Shown: positions 34,577 to 43,301, counted from the first letter of the stretch. The stretch is 48,762 nt of DNA from Parendozoicomonas haliclonae (GCF_900174585.1 NZ_FWPT01000017.1:1-48762), one strand, 5' to 3'. Numbers and translations are program-made. Notes: a model not told the origin generated them from the sequence alone.

Positions 34577-35052
34577 GGGCGTTCGGTAACCAGCTCCAGC
34601 CTTGGGCCTATCTCGCGAAAGCCCTGTTGCTGGTAGAAGGCCAGAGTCTTTTGCCAGCGTGGCTGCGGCGGCGCACCCACTTCAAGGAATGGCCAGCTTT
34701 TGGCTTCAGCCAGTTGGCGCGCTGCGGTAATCAGTTGCTGACCAATACCCTGTGAACGCCACTCCGGCTCAACATAGAGCTCCATAATTTCACCAAAGTA
34801 GCCGCCGGCATAGAGGGCTGCATTCAGGCTGATAGTGATCATCCCGATGACTTGACCCTGCTCGTCTTTCGCCAATAAAGCCCAGAAACTGTTGTCTTGT
34901 TCCAGCAGGGCATGGCAGGCATCCCGGTAATCCTGTTCTGTGCGCTCACCTGTTTCACCGTCCCAGAGTTCGGATTCCATGGCAAAGGCCAGCCGGGCCA
35001 AAGTGTCAGCATCAGCAGGCTGAGCCGGAAGAATAGTGATCGTGTTATTCAT
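34573..35052 (-). CDS. GNAT-family N-acetyltransferase
   Basis: A 159-residue acetyltransferase that would use acetyl-CoA. The acetyl-CoA loop of motif A is visible as RSQGIGQQL (about residues 98-106), after the beta strand EIMELYVEPEW. A later FYQQQGFREIG is the usual motif B end. The ATG at 35052 is preferred over the preceding TTG. The substrate is unknown. It forms a two-gene unit with the LysR regulator, overlapping its start. It lies between the oxidative locus and the dehalogenase region, with no clear link to either. Confidence 0.82.
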   Translation of the reverse strand: MNNTITILPAQPADADTLARLAFAMESELWDGETGERTEQDYRDACHALLEQDNSFWALLAKDEQGQVIGMITISLNAALYAGGYFGEIMELYVEPEWRSQGIGQQLITAARQLAEAKSWPFLEVGAPPQPRWQKTLAFYQQQGFREIGPRLELVTERP

Positions 35053-35177
35053 CAATGGAAGTTGCTCAGAAAACGGTTGAAGAGGCCGCGGGGCTCACCA
35101 TCGTTTTTACGGGTGAAAGTAAAGATAGTGTAAGGATAAGGTGGGCGGACGGGTTGTGTTATTGATCTGCAGCAGTA

Positions 35178-35207
35178 AAGCAGGCGGGGAGTTATCCCTG
35201 CCTGCTT
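35178..35207 (-). terminator. Hairpin after rdhB copy 1
   Basis: AAGCAGGC and GCCTGCTT pair, with an inner GGGGA/TCCCT region, just downstream of rdhB on the minus strand. The T tail is short (TTTACT), so it may be a weak terminator. Confidence 0.55.
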
Positions 35208-35214
35208 GATCAGA

Positions 35215-35508
35215 TTATCGCATTGCGCTGAAGATCTGCCGCCCGCCAATGGCTGAGAGCACCAGACCCGGCAGAATAATCACCATCATGCCCATACTGC
35301 CGGCCTGGGGTTCGCCTTCCAGAACCGAGCTGACCGACCAGGCGATACCGGCAATAATCACCAGCAGGCCGATGCCGAATAGAGCCAGTTGACCCGGTTT
35401 GATGCCGTGGCTGAGTTTCAGCCAGATCAGGCTGCCCAGTGCCAGTGTGGTCATGACGCCCAGCAGGAAGAACAGCACTTCAATGCCGGTAAAGATTCCT
35501 AGAAACAT
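35215..35508 (-). CDS. rdhB: Reductive dehalogenase membrane anchor, copy 1
   Basis: A 97-residue protein with three hydrophobic helices (about residues 8-28, 41-60 and 72-90). Loop residues WSVSSVLEGEPQAGSMG correspond to the W-x-x-S-S-F-x-E-x-x-x-Q-A-x-x-M-G pattern of known RdhB proteins such as PceB. It would anchor the exported RdhA to the outer face of the inner membrane, and its loop Glu is thought to reach the RdhA entrance. It follows rdhA by 17 bases in the usual rdhAB order, on one transcript. RdhB proteins are poorly conserved, so detection by plain annotation often fails. Confidence 0.88.
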   Translation of the reverse strand: MFLGIFTGIEVLFFLLGVMTTLALGSLIWLKLSHGIKPGQLALFGIGLLVIIAGIAWSVSSVLEGEPQAGSMGMMVIILPGLVLSAIGGRQIFSAMR

Positions 35509-35525
35509 TGTCGTTTTCTCCTGAA

Positions 35526-36878
35526 TTAACCGCGACCGTCGTATTTACGACCTTCAGGCGACCAGAACTTGGCCACGGCCTTTTCGTCGAAGGTGTCACC
35601 AAAGCCGAACCAGATATCCATTTCCCGCATAAAGGTGTGCAGCGGTCCCGGCATCAGGGAGTTCATCTTCTCGATCATCCGGTGCTGCCAGAAGTCCGGC
35701 TTGTTGTAAGGGCAGGCCGTTACGCAGGTACCACAGTTGGTGCCGCTGTCGTTCCAGTACTGCAGACACTTCTTGGAATCGGTCCACCACTTCTCGATAC
35801 CCACATTATTGGTGCCGGCATCATGGCCTTCGTGAGGGTACAGGGACATCTTGTCTTCAAAGGAGATCGCCTTGGACGGGCAGGCATCGGCGCAGCGCTT
35901 GCAGCGTTCGCAGAAGTCCCGGACACCGAAGGTCTTTGGCTTGTCGTACTCAACAAAGTCGAAGTCGGTATACACCTTCATCAAACGAATACGCGGCCCC
36001 ATGTTATAGGTGACCAGCAGACCCATACGGGAGGTTTCACCAATACCGGCAGCAATGGCATAAGGAACACTCATGCCCAGGTCGTTACCAGAAGCCACCG
36101 CGTGGTAACCCATGGCCCGCAGGAAGGCCGCCACACCGTAAGCCACATAGGACATACGGGCATAACCTTCACCGATAATGCCGTCGTTAGTCAGGGACGG
36201 TGCAGTGGATTGGCCTTCGTAGTCAGACTCAATAGCCAGGGCAATGACGGTTTTTGGTTTGAACGGGAAGTCGTCCCAGGTGCGGACTTCACCCTTTACG
36301 GCATCCAGGAAGGAGGCGTAATCCCATCGATCGTCCTGACGGGTAATACCGACCAGATTGGCACCAAACATACGGGCGGTACGCTTGATCGCATTGGCCG
36401 CATCCTGTTTGTTCTCAAATTGATGCTTCTGAGGCCACACCGGGTTATCCCAGCGGTACAGACCGATGTCAAAACCGGTATTGGAAGAGTAACCGTTCAG
36501 CTGGTCACACAGATCCCACGCCGCCATATTGATAGCGTGATCAACTGTGGTAAAACCGGGCTTGGAAAAATCGGTGTAGGTCGGGTTGTACGGGTTGCCG
36601 TATTTCTTGGCGAAATAGTGGAATGCCGTCCGTTCCTGGTGATAACGCTGGTAGTCGTCTGCGACTTTCAGCGGGAATTCATCATGCTCGGTAAACAGGT
36701 GAGCATTGCTGCCTTCACTGGCAGCCGGTGTATTGGCCAGAGCCTGGGCTGGAGCTGTTGAAGCCAGAACGCCGGCAGCACCAGCCAGTCCGCTGAAAGC
36801 ACCAAATTTAAGCAGGCCGCGGCGGTTGATGCCGTGGGCCTGAACGGCTTCAGAAACAGGTGTGGATTGTTCACTCAT
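35526..36878 (-). CDS. rdhA: Reductive dehalogenase catalytic subunit, copy 1
   Basis: A 450-residue corrinoid iron-sulfur enzyme that removes halogen from an organic substrate reductively. The ATG at 36878 aligns with the start of copy 2; an earlier in-frame GTG at 36890 is less likely. A twin-arginine signal (INRRGLLKF, residues 17-25) sends it folded to the periplasm. The first 4Fe-4S site is C323-C326-C329-C333 with Pro after it; the second is C382-C385-C389 with C371 upstream. Y239, N265 and R298 have the same spacing as Y246, N272 and R305 of the PceA active site. The IGEGYARMSYVAYG and GPRIRLMKVYTD blocks are typical. Its promoter carries an FNR-like site and a palindrome. The halogenated substrate is unknown. 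Confidence 0.92.
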   Translation of the reverse strand: MSEQSTPVSEAVQAHGINRRGLLKFGAFSGLAGAAGVLASTAPAQALANTPAASEGSNAHLFTEHDEFPLKVADDYQRYHQERTAFHYFAKKYGNPYNPTYTDFSKPGFTTVDHAINMAAWDLCDQLNGYSSNTGFDIGLYRWDNPVWPQKHQFENKQDAANAIKRTARMFGANLVGITRQDDRWDYASFLDAVKGEVRTWDDFPFKPKTVIALAIESDYEGQSTAPSLTNDGIIGEGYARMSYVAYGVAAFLRAMGYHAVASGNDLGMSVPYAIAAGIGETSRMGLLVTYNMGPRIRLMKVYTDFDFVEYDKPKTFGVRDFCERCKRCADACPSKAISFEDKMSLYPHEGHDAGTNNVGIEKWWTDSKKCLQYWNDSGTNCGTCVTACPYNKPDFWQHRMIEKMNSLMPGPLHTFMREMDIWFGFGDTFDEKAVAKFWSPEGRKYDGRG

Positions 36879-36907
36879 AAGAGGGATCACGTTGAGAGAA
36901 ATGACGC

Positions 36908-36994
36908 GTTATGGTCGGAAGATTCAGCCGCTATCACCACTATGGAATTCCATGAAAATGACCAGAGAGCAATAGCAATGCTGATACATATCAA
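36908..36994 (-). promoter_or_regulatory. rdhA copy 1 promoter: FNR-like site, LuxR-type palindrome, -10
   Basis: Read toward rdhA: FNR-like TTGATATGTATCAG (36981-36994); then the palindrome ATGGAATTCCAT (36942-36953) with centres 40 bp apart; then a weak -10 (GACCAT at 36911-36916 or CATAAC at 36908-36913) about 34 or 37 bp further. There is no clear -35, as expected for an activator-dependent promoter. The predicted leader before the ATG is short, about 27 bases. Confidence 0.7.
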
Positions 36995-37095
36995 TGGTTT
37001 CGGAGGCTTGGGAACGTCCAGGTATTGCTGAGATGCTCTTGATCGCTGGGGTGTCTGAATGGCTTGGCCGGTGGGGAAATTACGCAAGCTGAAAA

Positions 37096-37129
37096 TAAAA
37101 AATCCGCTGCCGGGAAGGCGAGCGGATTT
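37096..37129 (-). terminator. Terminator after porin 1
   Basis: On the minus strand AAATCCGCT pairs with AGCGGATTT, with an inner GCC/GGC stem, followed by TTTTATTTTC. It separates porin 1 from the rdhA promoter, so rdhA depends on its own promoter. Confidence 0.8.
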
Positions 37130-37154
37130 CGAGAGTATGATAACAGATGAGTGC

Positions 37155-38546
37155 TTAGAAGACTTTGACAGTGTAATCAAGGATCACCCGACCGCCGTGG
37201 GTATTGCTGTAACCGCCGCCGTCTTTGTTGTAGGAGACATTCAGCCACAGCCCCTGCAGAGGGCCATCAAACACTTCGTAGGTCGCACCAATCACACCTT
37301 CCCAGGCGTAATCATCGGTCAGTGGCAGAAGACCATTCATAGGCATAGGGATCATCGTGGCTTTAGCATCCCAGCCATAAGCGGCCTGAGCCAACAGGGA
37401 GACATCATCCAGACCGAAGGCGCTCAGCTTGTAGACACCACCAAACATCACCGACTTCATCTCCGCATGGTTAAAGTCGTTCCAGATCATGGTGGTGTGG
37501 TTAGTGCGGTTGTAGAGTTCATTGGTGAAGGTTACGTTGTACGCCTCATCACCCACCTGGGAATAGCCGCCACGGAGCATCAGGTTGTCACCCATCAGGC
37601 CGGTCAGGTTGAGGGCATACATATCGGCTTCATAGTTTTTCCCGCCCAGGAATGGGTTGTAATATTTGCCACCTTCCTGCTTGTGGTAGACCAGACTGCC
37701 GATCAGGAAATTCTCTTCGCCCATCGGCAGACCGGCCTCCGCTTTGACCATCCATTTCTTCAGATAATCTTGTTGCTCGCCGTAATGGATGCCGATATTG
37801 GCTGATTCACCAGGCTTACCCAGAGTGATACCGGCCATTTCCAGAGGGATTTCTTTGAATTCCCCCACGCCGGTGAAAGGATTCACGTTAATGTCCGTGC
37901 CCATCTTGTCCATCTGGCTGGACTGGTAGTGACCTGCTTTTTCCATACGGGCGACATAGCCACTCACCATTTTGTAATGGCCGTTGATCAACGCGCCTTC
38001 CAGTACCTGCGGCAGGGCGGAATCCATTTCTGGCGCAATCATTGGCAGATTGGGAATCATCCGGCCGACACGACCATCAAAGCCCAGAGTTTCATTACCA
38101 CCACGGAACTTGATATTGGCGACACCGATACGGCTGATGGTGTCGATATCGTTGTGTTCCCAAAGCTGTGTAGTAGGTGCAAATCCGTCATTTTGCAGGG
38201 CTTTGGCGCCCTGGGCACTGATATCGAAACCGATGAAATCCCACATCCAGCCGGACTGAAAGTCGGCCCAGACAGCCAGACCCGCATCACGGCGTTCCGC
38301 CTGTGTATACATGGATGCAGCCGGCTTCATAAAGTCATTCATCGGCTTGTTATAACTGTCCCGGTTATAAGCCACCATCCGCAGCTTGATATCCAGGCTG
38401 GCATCATCGATCAGGGCAAAGCCGGAATCAAAATCAAAGGTGCCCAGATCTCTTTTGGCTTCCGAGACCAGTGGTGATGCAAAAGCAGTATGTGCTGCCA
38501 GGCTGGCGCCGATGGCCAGGGCAATAACGGACTTCTGAAAGTGCAT
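37155..38546 (-). CDS. OprD-like outer-membrane porin, copy 1
   Basis: A 463-residue porin; the ATG at 38546 (MHFQK) matches the start of copy 2. A signal peptide ends near TAFA (residue 24). The mature start DSGFALIDDASLDIKLRMVAYNRDS matches the FIEDSSLDLLLRNYYFNRD pattern of OprD proteins. GRVGRMIPNLPMI near residue 160 fits the family's RVGxMxPxxP block. The chain ends with a Phe (LDYTVKVF), needed for barrel assembly. It would let a specific small molecule, plausibly the halogenated substrate of RdhA, cross the outer membrane. It lies between the LuxR gene and rdhA, with its own promoter and terminator. The family call is by pattern, so a related aromatic-compound porin is an alternative. 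Confidence 0.82.
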   Translation of the reverse strand: MHFQKSVIALAIGASLAAHTAFASPLVSEAKRDLGTFDFDSGFALIDDASLDIKLRMVAYNRDSYNKPMNDFMKPAASMYTQAERRDAGLAVWADFQSGWMWDFIGFDISAQGAKALQNDGFAPTTQLWEHNDIDTISRIGVANIKFRGGNETLGFDGRVGRMIPNLPMIAPEMDSALPQVLEGALINGHYKMVSGYVARMEKAGHYQSSQMDKMGTDINVNPFTGVGEFKEIPLEMAGITLGKPGESANIGIHYGEQQDYLKKWMVKAEAGLPMGEENFLIGSLVYHKQEGGKYYNPFLGGKNYEADMYALNLTGLMGDNLMLRGGYSQVGDEAYNVTFTNELYNRTNHTTMIWNDFNHAEMKSVMFGGVYKLSAFGLDDVSLLAQAAYGWDAKATMIPMPMNGLLPLTDDYAWEGVIGATYEVFDGPLQGLWLNVSYNKDGGGYSNTHGGRVILDYTVKVF

Positions 38547-38700
38547 GACAAACAACTCAGTGTGTTAGTGGCTGTGTACAGATATCCTGCCGGCCGTATC
38601 AGGGGATCTGTTTGCTGCTGTGTTAATCCCGGGGATTGCAGGCTTCGATATCCATGTGAGAGATCTATCGAAACCGGCATGGCATCCCTGGCTGACTGGC

Positions 38701-38794
38701 ATTATTGAAATGTCGGTGGGGAAAGAGAACTATGGAATTCCATGAAAACACTTCTGCCACTGTGGGAATGGCAGACAGTGTTGATGTATATCAT
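38701..38794 (-). promoter_or_regulatory. Porin 1 promoter: FNR-like site, LuxR-type palindrome, -10
   Basis: The FNR-like site TTGATGTATATCAT occupies 38781-38794 (plus-strand reading; it is nearly symmetric). ACTATGGAATTCCATGAAAA at 38730-38749 is identical over 20 bases to the rdhA 1 site. The -10 AATAAT (minus) lies at 38701-38706. Centre distances are 50 bp and 34 bp. The leader to the porin ATG is about 150 bases. Confidence 0.72.
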
Positions 38795-38831
38795 GCTCGC
38801 CCGGAAGAGAAAGGAGGCCTGCGTTGTTCTC

Positions 38832-39599
38832 TCAGGTGATTTGCAGCTGTTCGGCAATCTTGATCAGATGCAGACGGTTTTTGGCCTGTAACTTCTGCCG
38901 CAGCAGTTCAAAATGATAATCTACGCCGCGTTCTGACATACACAGCTGGTCGCATATCCGCTTACCGGTGTACCCATCCGCTGCCATGCGAAGGATTTTC
39001 AGGGTTTTCTGACTGAAGACACCCATCTGTAAATAGGGATTGAACAGTTCACGGTAAAACAACATGAATTCCAGATGGTAGGAAAACAGCAGGCTGCACA
39101 GTTCATGTTGTTTATCGGCATACCAGCGTTGCATATCGGTTTCTTTACGCCAGCTTTTCAGGGAGAACATCGTGCCCCATTCGGAACTGCAGAAGGCCGT
39201 AATGGGCAAGCTGATCGATGAGTTGAAGTTGGTGTCGCCGTGGGCTCGGGCGACCTCAAGGTTTTCGAGAAAGTAAAACACCGGCTGGCTGAAAATCTGG
39301 TCTCGGCGTGGAGTCAGGTCGCCCTCCCGCAAATGGCTGAGGAAGGCTTTATGCAGCTGAAACTCTTCCTCGCAGGATGACAGAGAGGTTTTGGCTTTGG
39401 CGATATGGCTGAGTTTGAACAGGCGGCTTTCCGAGGGGGCATGAATATCATCAATAACCCGAAAAGGAATACCTTCATAGGTGAAGGCATGGAATCCCAT
39501 CGGCTCAAGGTCGGCCATAAGGGCAGCTTTGATGTCGTTGAGGGAGCGTTTGGTACTGAGTGTCTGGGATATCAGGTGGTTATTTACGGCAGCGGACAT
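38832..39599 (-). CDS. LuxR-type solo regulator, copy 1
   Basis: A 255-residue regulator from the ATG at 39599, which has a GGGGGG site and gives the same length as copy 2. The N-terminal part (about 15-180) resembles an autoinducer-binding domain: the FCSSEWGTMFSLKSW stretch corresponds to the conserved Gly-rich strand of LuxR proteins. The last 57 residues form the LuxR helix-turn-helix, with ADGYTGKRICDQLCMSERGVDYHFELLRQKL. No luxI-type synthase gene is in the window, so it is a solo that may sense an external or metabolic ligand. It is followed by porin 1 and rdhA 1, whose promoters share an ATGGAATTCCAT palindrome that is its likely operator. Confidence 0.85.
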   Translation of the reverse strand: MSAAVNNHLISQTLSTKRSLNDIKAALMADLEPMGFHAFTYEGIPFRVIDDIHAPSESRLFKLSHIAKAKTSLSSCEEEFQLHKAFLSHLREGDLTPRRDQIFSQPVFYFLENLEVARAHGDTNFNSSISLPITAFCSSEWGTMFSLKSWRKETDMQRWYADKQHELCSLLFSYHLEFMLFYRELFNPYLQMGVFSQKTLKILRMAADGYTGKRICDQLCMSERGVDYHFELLRQKLQAKNRLHLIKIAEQLQIT

Positions 39600-39740
39600 A
39601 CGTCCCCCCATCAAAGCGAACTGAGGGTTCTCTAAAAAGCACGCATGATGCAACAGGTAGAATGTGTCGTTTTTTGATCTGGAGCAGACAAAAGAGAGGA
39701 GAGTTCAGCTGGCTGACAATAATAAACGGGGCTAAATAGT

Positions 39741-39767
39741 AAAAGGCCGGGCGCGAGAGGCCCGACC
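39741..39767 (-). terminator. Terminator after rdhB copy 2
   Basis: On the minus strand GGTCGGGC pairs with GCCCGGCC across a short loop, followed by TTTTACTA. It lies ten bases beyond the rdhB stop and separates the two modules. Confidence 0.75.
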
Positions 39768-39776
39768 TTAAGAGGG

Positions 39777-40079
39777 TTATGCTGTCTGACGAAGACCGTT
39801 GAACACCTGACGTCCGCCAATGGCGGAAAGAATCAGGCTAGGCAGAATAATGACCATCATCCCCATACTGCCAGCCTGAGGCTCACCTTCCAGCACCGAG
39901 CTGACCGACCAGGCAATACCGGCAATAATCACCAGCAGGCCGATGCCAAACAGGGACAGCTGACCCGGTTTGATGTCGTGGCTGAGTTTCAGCCAGATCA
40001 GGCTGCCCAGAGCCAGAGTCGTCATTACACCCAGCAGGAAGAACAGGACTTCAATACCGGTAAAAATACCCAAAAACAT
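39777..40079 (-). CDS. rdhB: Reductive dehalogenase membrane anchor, copy 2
   Basis: A 100-residue, three-helix membrane protein. It is almost the same as copy 1 (MFLGIFTGIEVLFFLLG...; loop WSVSSVLEGEPQAGSMG), differing mainly at the C-terminal end, which adds RQTA. The ATG at 40079 matches copy 1; the frame is open for 33 more codons upstream, but that part overlaps rdhA. It would hold RdhA copy 2 at the inner membrane. It lies 22 bases after rdhA. DNA identity to copy 1 is high, about 90 percent by eye, which supports recent duplication or exchange. Confidence 0.88.
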   Translation of the reverse strand: MFLGIFTGIEVLFFLLGVMTTLALGSLIWLKLSHDIKPGQLSLFGIGLLVIIAGIAWSVSSVLEGEPQAGSMGMMVIILPSLILSAIGGRQVFNGLRQTA

Positions 40080-40101
40080 ATGATTTCTCCTGAACTCTGA
40101 A

Positions 40102-41451
40102 TTAACCGCGACCGTCGTATTTACGACCGGCTGGATCCCAGAACTTGGCCACGGCTTTCTCGTCGAAGGTGTCGCCAAAGCCGAACCAGATATCCATCTC
40201 GCGCATAAAGGTGTGCAGCGGTCCCGGCATCAGGGAGTTCATCTTCTCGATCATCCGGTGCTGCCAGAAGTCCGGCTTGTTGTAAGGGCAGGCCGTTACG
40301 CAGGTACCACAGTTGGTGCCGCTGTCGTTCCAGTACTGCAGACACTTCTTGGAATCGGTCCACCACTTCTCGATGCCCACAGCATTGGTGGCGGCATCGT
40401 GATCCGCTGGCGGGTACAGACTTGGTTTGTCAGCGACAGAGATAGCCTTGGACGGGCAGGCGTCGGAGCAGCGCTTGCAGCGCTCGCAGAAATCGCGCAC
40501 ACCAAAGGTTTTCGGCTTGTCGTACTCGACAAATTCCAGATCGGTATACACCTTCATCAGACGGATACGCGGGCCCATGTTGTAGGTCACCAGCAGACCC
40601 ATACGGGACGCTTCACCGATGCCTGCAGCCATGGCGTAAGGGACGCTCATGCCCAGATCGTTACCGGAGGCCACTGCCTTGTAACCCAGGTTGCGCAGGA
40701 AGGACGCCATACCATAGGCGACATAAGACATACGAGCATAGCCTTCACCGATAATACCGTCGTTGGTGGCAGACGGTGCGGTGGACTGACCTTCGTAGTC
40801 GGACTCAATCGCCATGACGATGACAGTCTTGGGTTTGAACGGGAAGTCGTCCCAGGTTTTGGTTTCGTTCTTGATCGCATCATAGAAAGACGCATAATCC
40901 CAGCGGTCATCCTGGCGGGTAATGCCGACCAGATTGGCACCAAAGGTGCGGGCGGCACGCTTGATTACGTTGGCAGCCAGCTCTTTGGACTCAAACGGAT
41001 ATTGCTGCGGATAAGTCGGGTTGTCCCAGTTGTACAGGCCAACATCGTAACCGGTGTTGGATGACATGCCGTTCAGGCGATCACACAAATCCCAGCCGGC
41101 ACCGGCCAGCGCGCTGTCAATCACGGTAAAGCCCGGCTTGCTTTCATCCGGCGGCAGGGGCATGTATGGCGTGCCCTTGGTCTTGTAGAAATAGTGGAAC
41201 GCGGTTCTTTCCTGATGGTAGCGCTGGTAATCATCAGCGACCTTGACCGGAAACTCATCATGTTCGGTAAACAGATGGGCATTGCTTTCTTCCGTGGCCG
41301 AAGTGCTGGCCATGGCCTTCATCGGGGTGGTAGCAGCCAGAGCGGTAGCCGCGCCAGCCAGACCGCCAAAGGCGCTGAACTTCAATAAGCCACGACGGTT
41401 GATGCCAGTGGCCTGCACAGGGGCTTCCGCATCATTATTACGATCACTCAT
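40102..41451 (-). CDS. rdhA: Reductive dehalogenase catalytic subunit, copy 2
   Basis: A 449-residue RdhA with the same layout as copy 1: twin-arginine signal INRRGLLKF (residues 17-25), CxxCxxCxxxCP in CERCKRCSDACP, the second cluster CGTCVTACP, and Tyr, Asn and Arg at the PceA-like active-site spacing (Y238, N264, R297). The N-terminal third differs clearly from copy 1, including the stretch around residues 90-165 (FYKTKGTPYMPLPPDES). The C-terminal part is nearly identical, with 173 bases of perfect DNA identity. Differences near the substrate side may change the halogenated substrate used. It has its own promoter with an FNR-like site and a GGATCC-centred palindrome. Confidence 0.92.
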   Translation of the reverse strand: MSDRNNDAEAPVQATGINRRGLLKFSAFGGLAGAATALAATTPMKAMASTSATEESNAHLFTEHDEFPVKVADDYQRYHQERTAFHYFYKTKGTPYMPLPPDESKPGFTVIDSALAGAGWDLCDRLNGMSSNTGYDVGLYNWDNPTYPQQYPFESKELAANVIKRAARTFGANLVGITRQDDRWDYASFYDAIKNETKTWDDFPFKPKTVIVMAIESDYEGQSTAPSATNDGIIGEGYARMSYVAYGMASFLRNLGYKAVASGNDLGMSVPYAMAAGIGEASRMGLLVTYNMGPRIRLMKVYTDLEFVEYDKPKTFGVRDFCERCKRCSDACPSKAISVADKPSLYPPADHDAATNAVGIEKWWTDSKKCLQYWNDSGTNCGTCVTACPYNKPDFWQHRMIEKMNSLMPGPLHTFMREMDIWFGFGDTFDEKAVAKFWDPAGRKYDGRG

Positions 41452-41484
41452 TACCGGTTTCGCATATTGGTTAAGGATGGTGGA

Positions 41485-41566
41485 ATTGTCGGAAAAACCG
41501 ACATCTGTCTAACTGTGGGATCCCATAGGAAAACGGATGGCGAGTGGCAATGCTGATTCAGATCAA
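41485..41566 (-). promoter_or_regulatory. rdhA copy 2 promoter: FNR-like site, LuxR-type palindrome, -10
   Basis: Read toward rdhA: FNR-like TTGATCTGAATCAG (41553-41566); a 16-bp palindrome with one mismatch at 41513-41528 (plus strand CTGTGGGATCCCATAG); and -10 GACAAT (41485-41490). Centres are 39 bp and 33 bp apart. The bases around the FNR-like site match the rdhA 1 promoter at 23 of 25 positions. Confidence 0.72.
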
Positions 41567-41737
41567 TGGTTAGTCAGAGCAAAACCGCCATGAAAGGGGT
41601 AGACGACGATCTATCGCTTAATACGATGCAAACCATCTTTTCTAAAGAGAACGTAATGATATTATCGGCACATCGTAGATACAGTCTCAGGGTTTCCTGC
41701 TTCTGTATGGTGATGTCGTCAGATATTTACGATGGGG

Positions 41738-41768
41738 AAAAACCGCCAGCCCGGGCAGGCTGGCGGTT
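41738..41768 (-). terminator. Terminator after porin 2
   Basis: On the minus strand AACCGCCAGCC pairs with GGCTGGCGGTT (11 bp, perfect), followed by TTTCCCC. It separates porin 2 from the rdhA 2 promoter. Confidence 0.8.
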
Positions 41769-41829
41769 TACAAACAGAGGTGAGAGACCTGTTTGTCAGG
41801 CCCCGAAGTGTGTTGTGTGAAAAGCTGTG

Positions 41830-43203
41830 TTAGAAAAAGTTGATGGTGTAATCCATCATAATGCGGCCGCCGCGGTGGTTGTAGTAACCGCCACCGTCGC
41901 GGTTGTATAAGGCATTGAGCCACAGGCCCTGCAATGGGCCTTCAAAGACCTCATAGGTTAAGCCGGCTACACCTTCCCAGGCGGTGTCTTCGGTGAGCGG
42001 CATCAGGCCACCGGTTGGCGCTTCCATGATCTCGGCATCCCAGCCATAGGTGCCCTGGGCGACCAGAGACAGACCCTCCAGGCCAAAGCCGGCAAGAGAG
42101 TAGGCACCACCAATCATGACCGATTTCATATTGGCATGGTTGAAGTCGTTCCAGATCAGCGTGGTGTTGTTATCCAGGCCGAGAATCTGGTTGCTGAAGG
42201 TGAGATCATAAGGATCATCGCCTACCTGGCTGTAACCGGCTTTCAGCATCAGGGACTGACCGACTTCTGCCATCAGGTTAATGGCAAACATATCGGCTTT
42301 GTGGTCAGCCACCGGTGCGTACTTGTCACCATAGAGCTTGCCGCCTTCCTGTTTGTGATACAGGAACTGACCCAGCACAAAGTTTTCACCAACCGGCATG
42401 CCGGCTTCCAGTTTGACCATATATTTCTTCAGGTAATCGTCCTGATTACCGTAGTGGAAGCTCAGGGTCGGAGTGACACCCTGCTTGCCCAGAGTGATGC
42501 CGGCCAGTTCCAGAGGAATATCTTTGGTCTGCGGGTTGGCAACCGACCCTGGTACATAGACGTAGAGATCTTCGTGGTTGGTGGACTTCTCAGAGCTGTA
42601 GCCATCAAAGCGGGCCATATAGCCGCTGACCATACCGTAATGACCATTCAGCAGGACACCTTCATAGGTTTCCGGAATGGCTTTTTCCAGATCCGAGCTG
42701 ATCAGCGGCAGGTTGGCAATCATTCGGCCCACGCGACCATCAATCCTCGCTTCTTCATCGCCAAAGCGGAACTTCAGATTGGCAACACCCACCTTACCGG
42801 CACTGGTGACATCATTCTTGGCCCAGAGTTGGGTCGATTCCTCAAAGCCACGGTTTTCAAAGGCCTTGGCACCCTGAATACCCAGATCAAAACCGACAGC
42901 ATCCCACAGCCAGCCGGATTCATAGTTCAGCCAGACCGCCAGAGCGGAGTCTCTGCGTTCACCACTGTCGTACATGGCTTCGCCCATCATATTGGGCGGA
43001 TTGTCACGGTAGCTGTCACGGTCATAGGCGACAAAGCGCAGCTTCATATCGAGACTGGCATCATCAAAGAAAGTGTTTCCGGTTTCCCAATTGATCAGAT
43101 CGAGATTGCGTTTGGCATCGGCAGCAAAAGGGTTAGCCAGTGCTGGCTGGGCTGCCAGACCTGCGCCGATAGCCAGGGCGATTATGGTTTTTTGAAAGTG
43201 CAT
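41830..43203 (-). CDS. OprD-like outer-membrane porin, copy 2
   Basis: A 457-residue porin related to copy 1 and to porin 3. A signal peptide ends near PALA (residue 24). Shared blocks are NTFFDDASLDMKLRFVAYDRDSY at the mature start, GRVGRMIANLPLI, LNGHYGMVSGYMARFDG, FHYGNQDDYLKKYMVKLEAGMP and the C-terminal MMDYTINFF with a final Phe. Loop regions differ much more than strands, as expected if the paralogs prefer different substrates. It lies downstream of LuxR copy 2 and upstream of rdhA 2, with a private promoter and terminator. A role in uptake of the RdhA 2 substrate is inferred from position and shared control. Confidence 0.82.
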   Translation of the reverse strand: MHFQKTIIALAIGAGLAAQPALANPFAADAKRNLDLINWETGNTFFDDASLDMKLRFVAYDRDSYRDNPPNMMGEAMYDSGERRDSALAVWLNYESGWLWDAVGFDLGIQGAKAFENRGFEESTQLWAKNDVTSAGKVGVANLKFRFGDEEARIDGRVGRMIANLPLISSDLEKAIPETYEGVLLNGHYGMVSGYMARFDGYSSEKSTNHEDLYVYVPGSVANPQTKDIPLELAGITLGKQGVTPTLSFHYGNQDDYLKKYMVKLEAGMPVGENFVLGQFLYHKQEGGKLYGDKYAPVADHKADMFAINLMAEVGQSLMLKAGYSQVGDDPYDLTFSNQILGLDNNTTLIWNDFNHANMKSVMIGGAYSLAGFGLEGLSLVAQGTYGWDAEIMEAPTGGLMPLTEDTAWEGVAGLTYEVFEGPLQGLWLNALYNRDGGGYYNHRGGRIMMDYTINFF

Positions 43204-43301
43204 GACAACAACTCTGTCCTTATGTGACCCGGAACCTTCTTCCTGCCGGCTGGAGAGAAACCGGGAATGCGATGTTCGTGGTCTTGTGTGAAACCACAGG
43301 C

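Noticed and set aside
35508-36761. Long plus-strand frames opposite rdhA 1, rdhA 2 and the porins (for example 40213-41064, 42136-43227, 44379-45623)
   Set aside because: All lie opposite genes with clear motifs, signal peptides and promoters; their translations show no domain and they repeat between paralogs only because the sense genes do.
39777-40178. A longer version of RdhB copy 2 starting at 40178
   Set aside because: The added 33 residues overlap the end of rdhA and have no counterpart in copy 1; the ATG at 40079 matches copy 1 exactly.
35526-41451. RdhA-like genes being epoxyqueuosine reductase (QueG)
   Set aside because: Both carry a twin-arginine signal, have an RdhB gene directly after them and show the dehalogenase active-site spacing; QueG is cytoplasmic and lacks such a partner.
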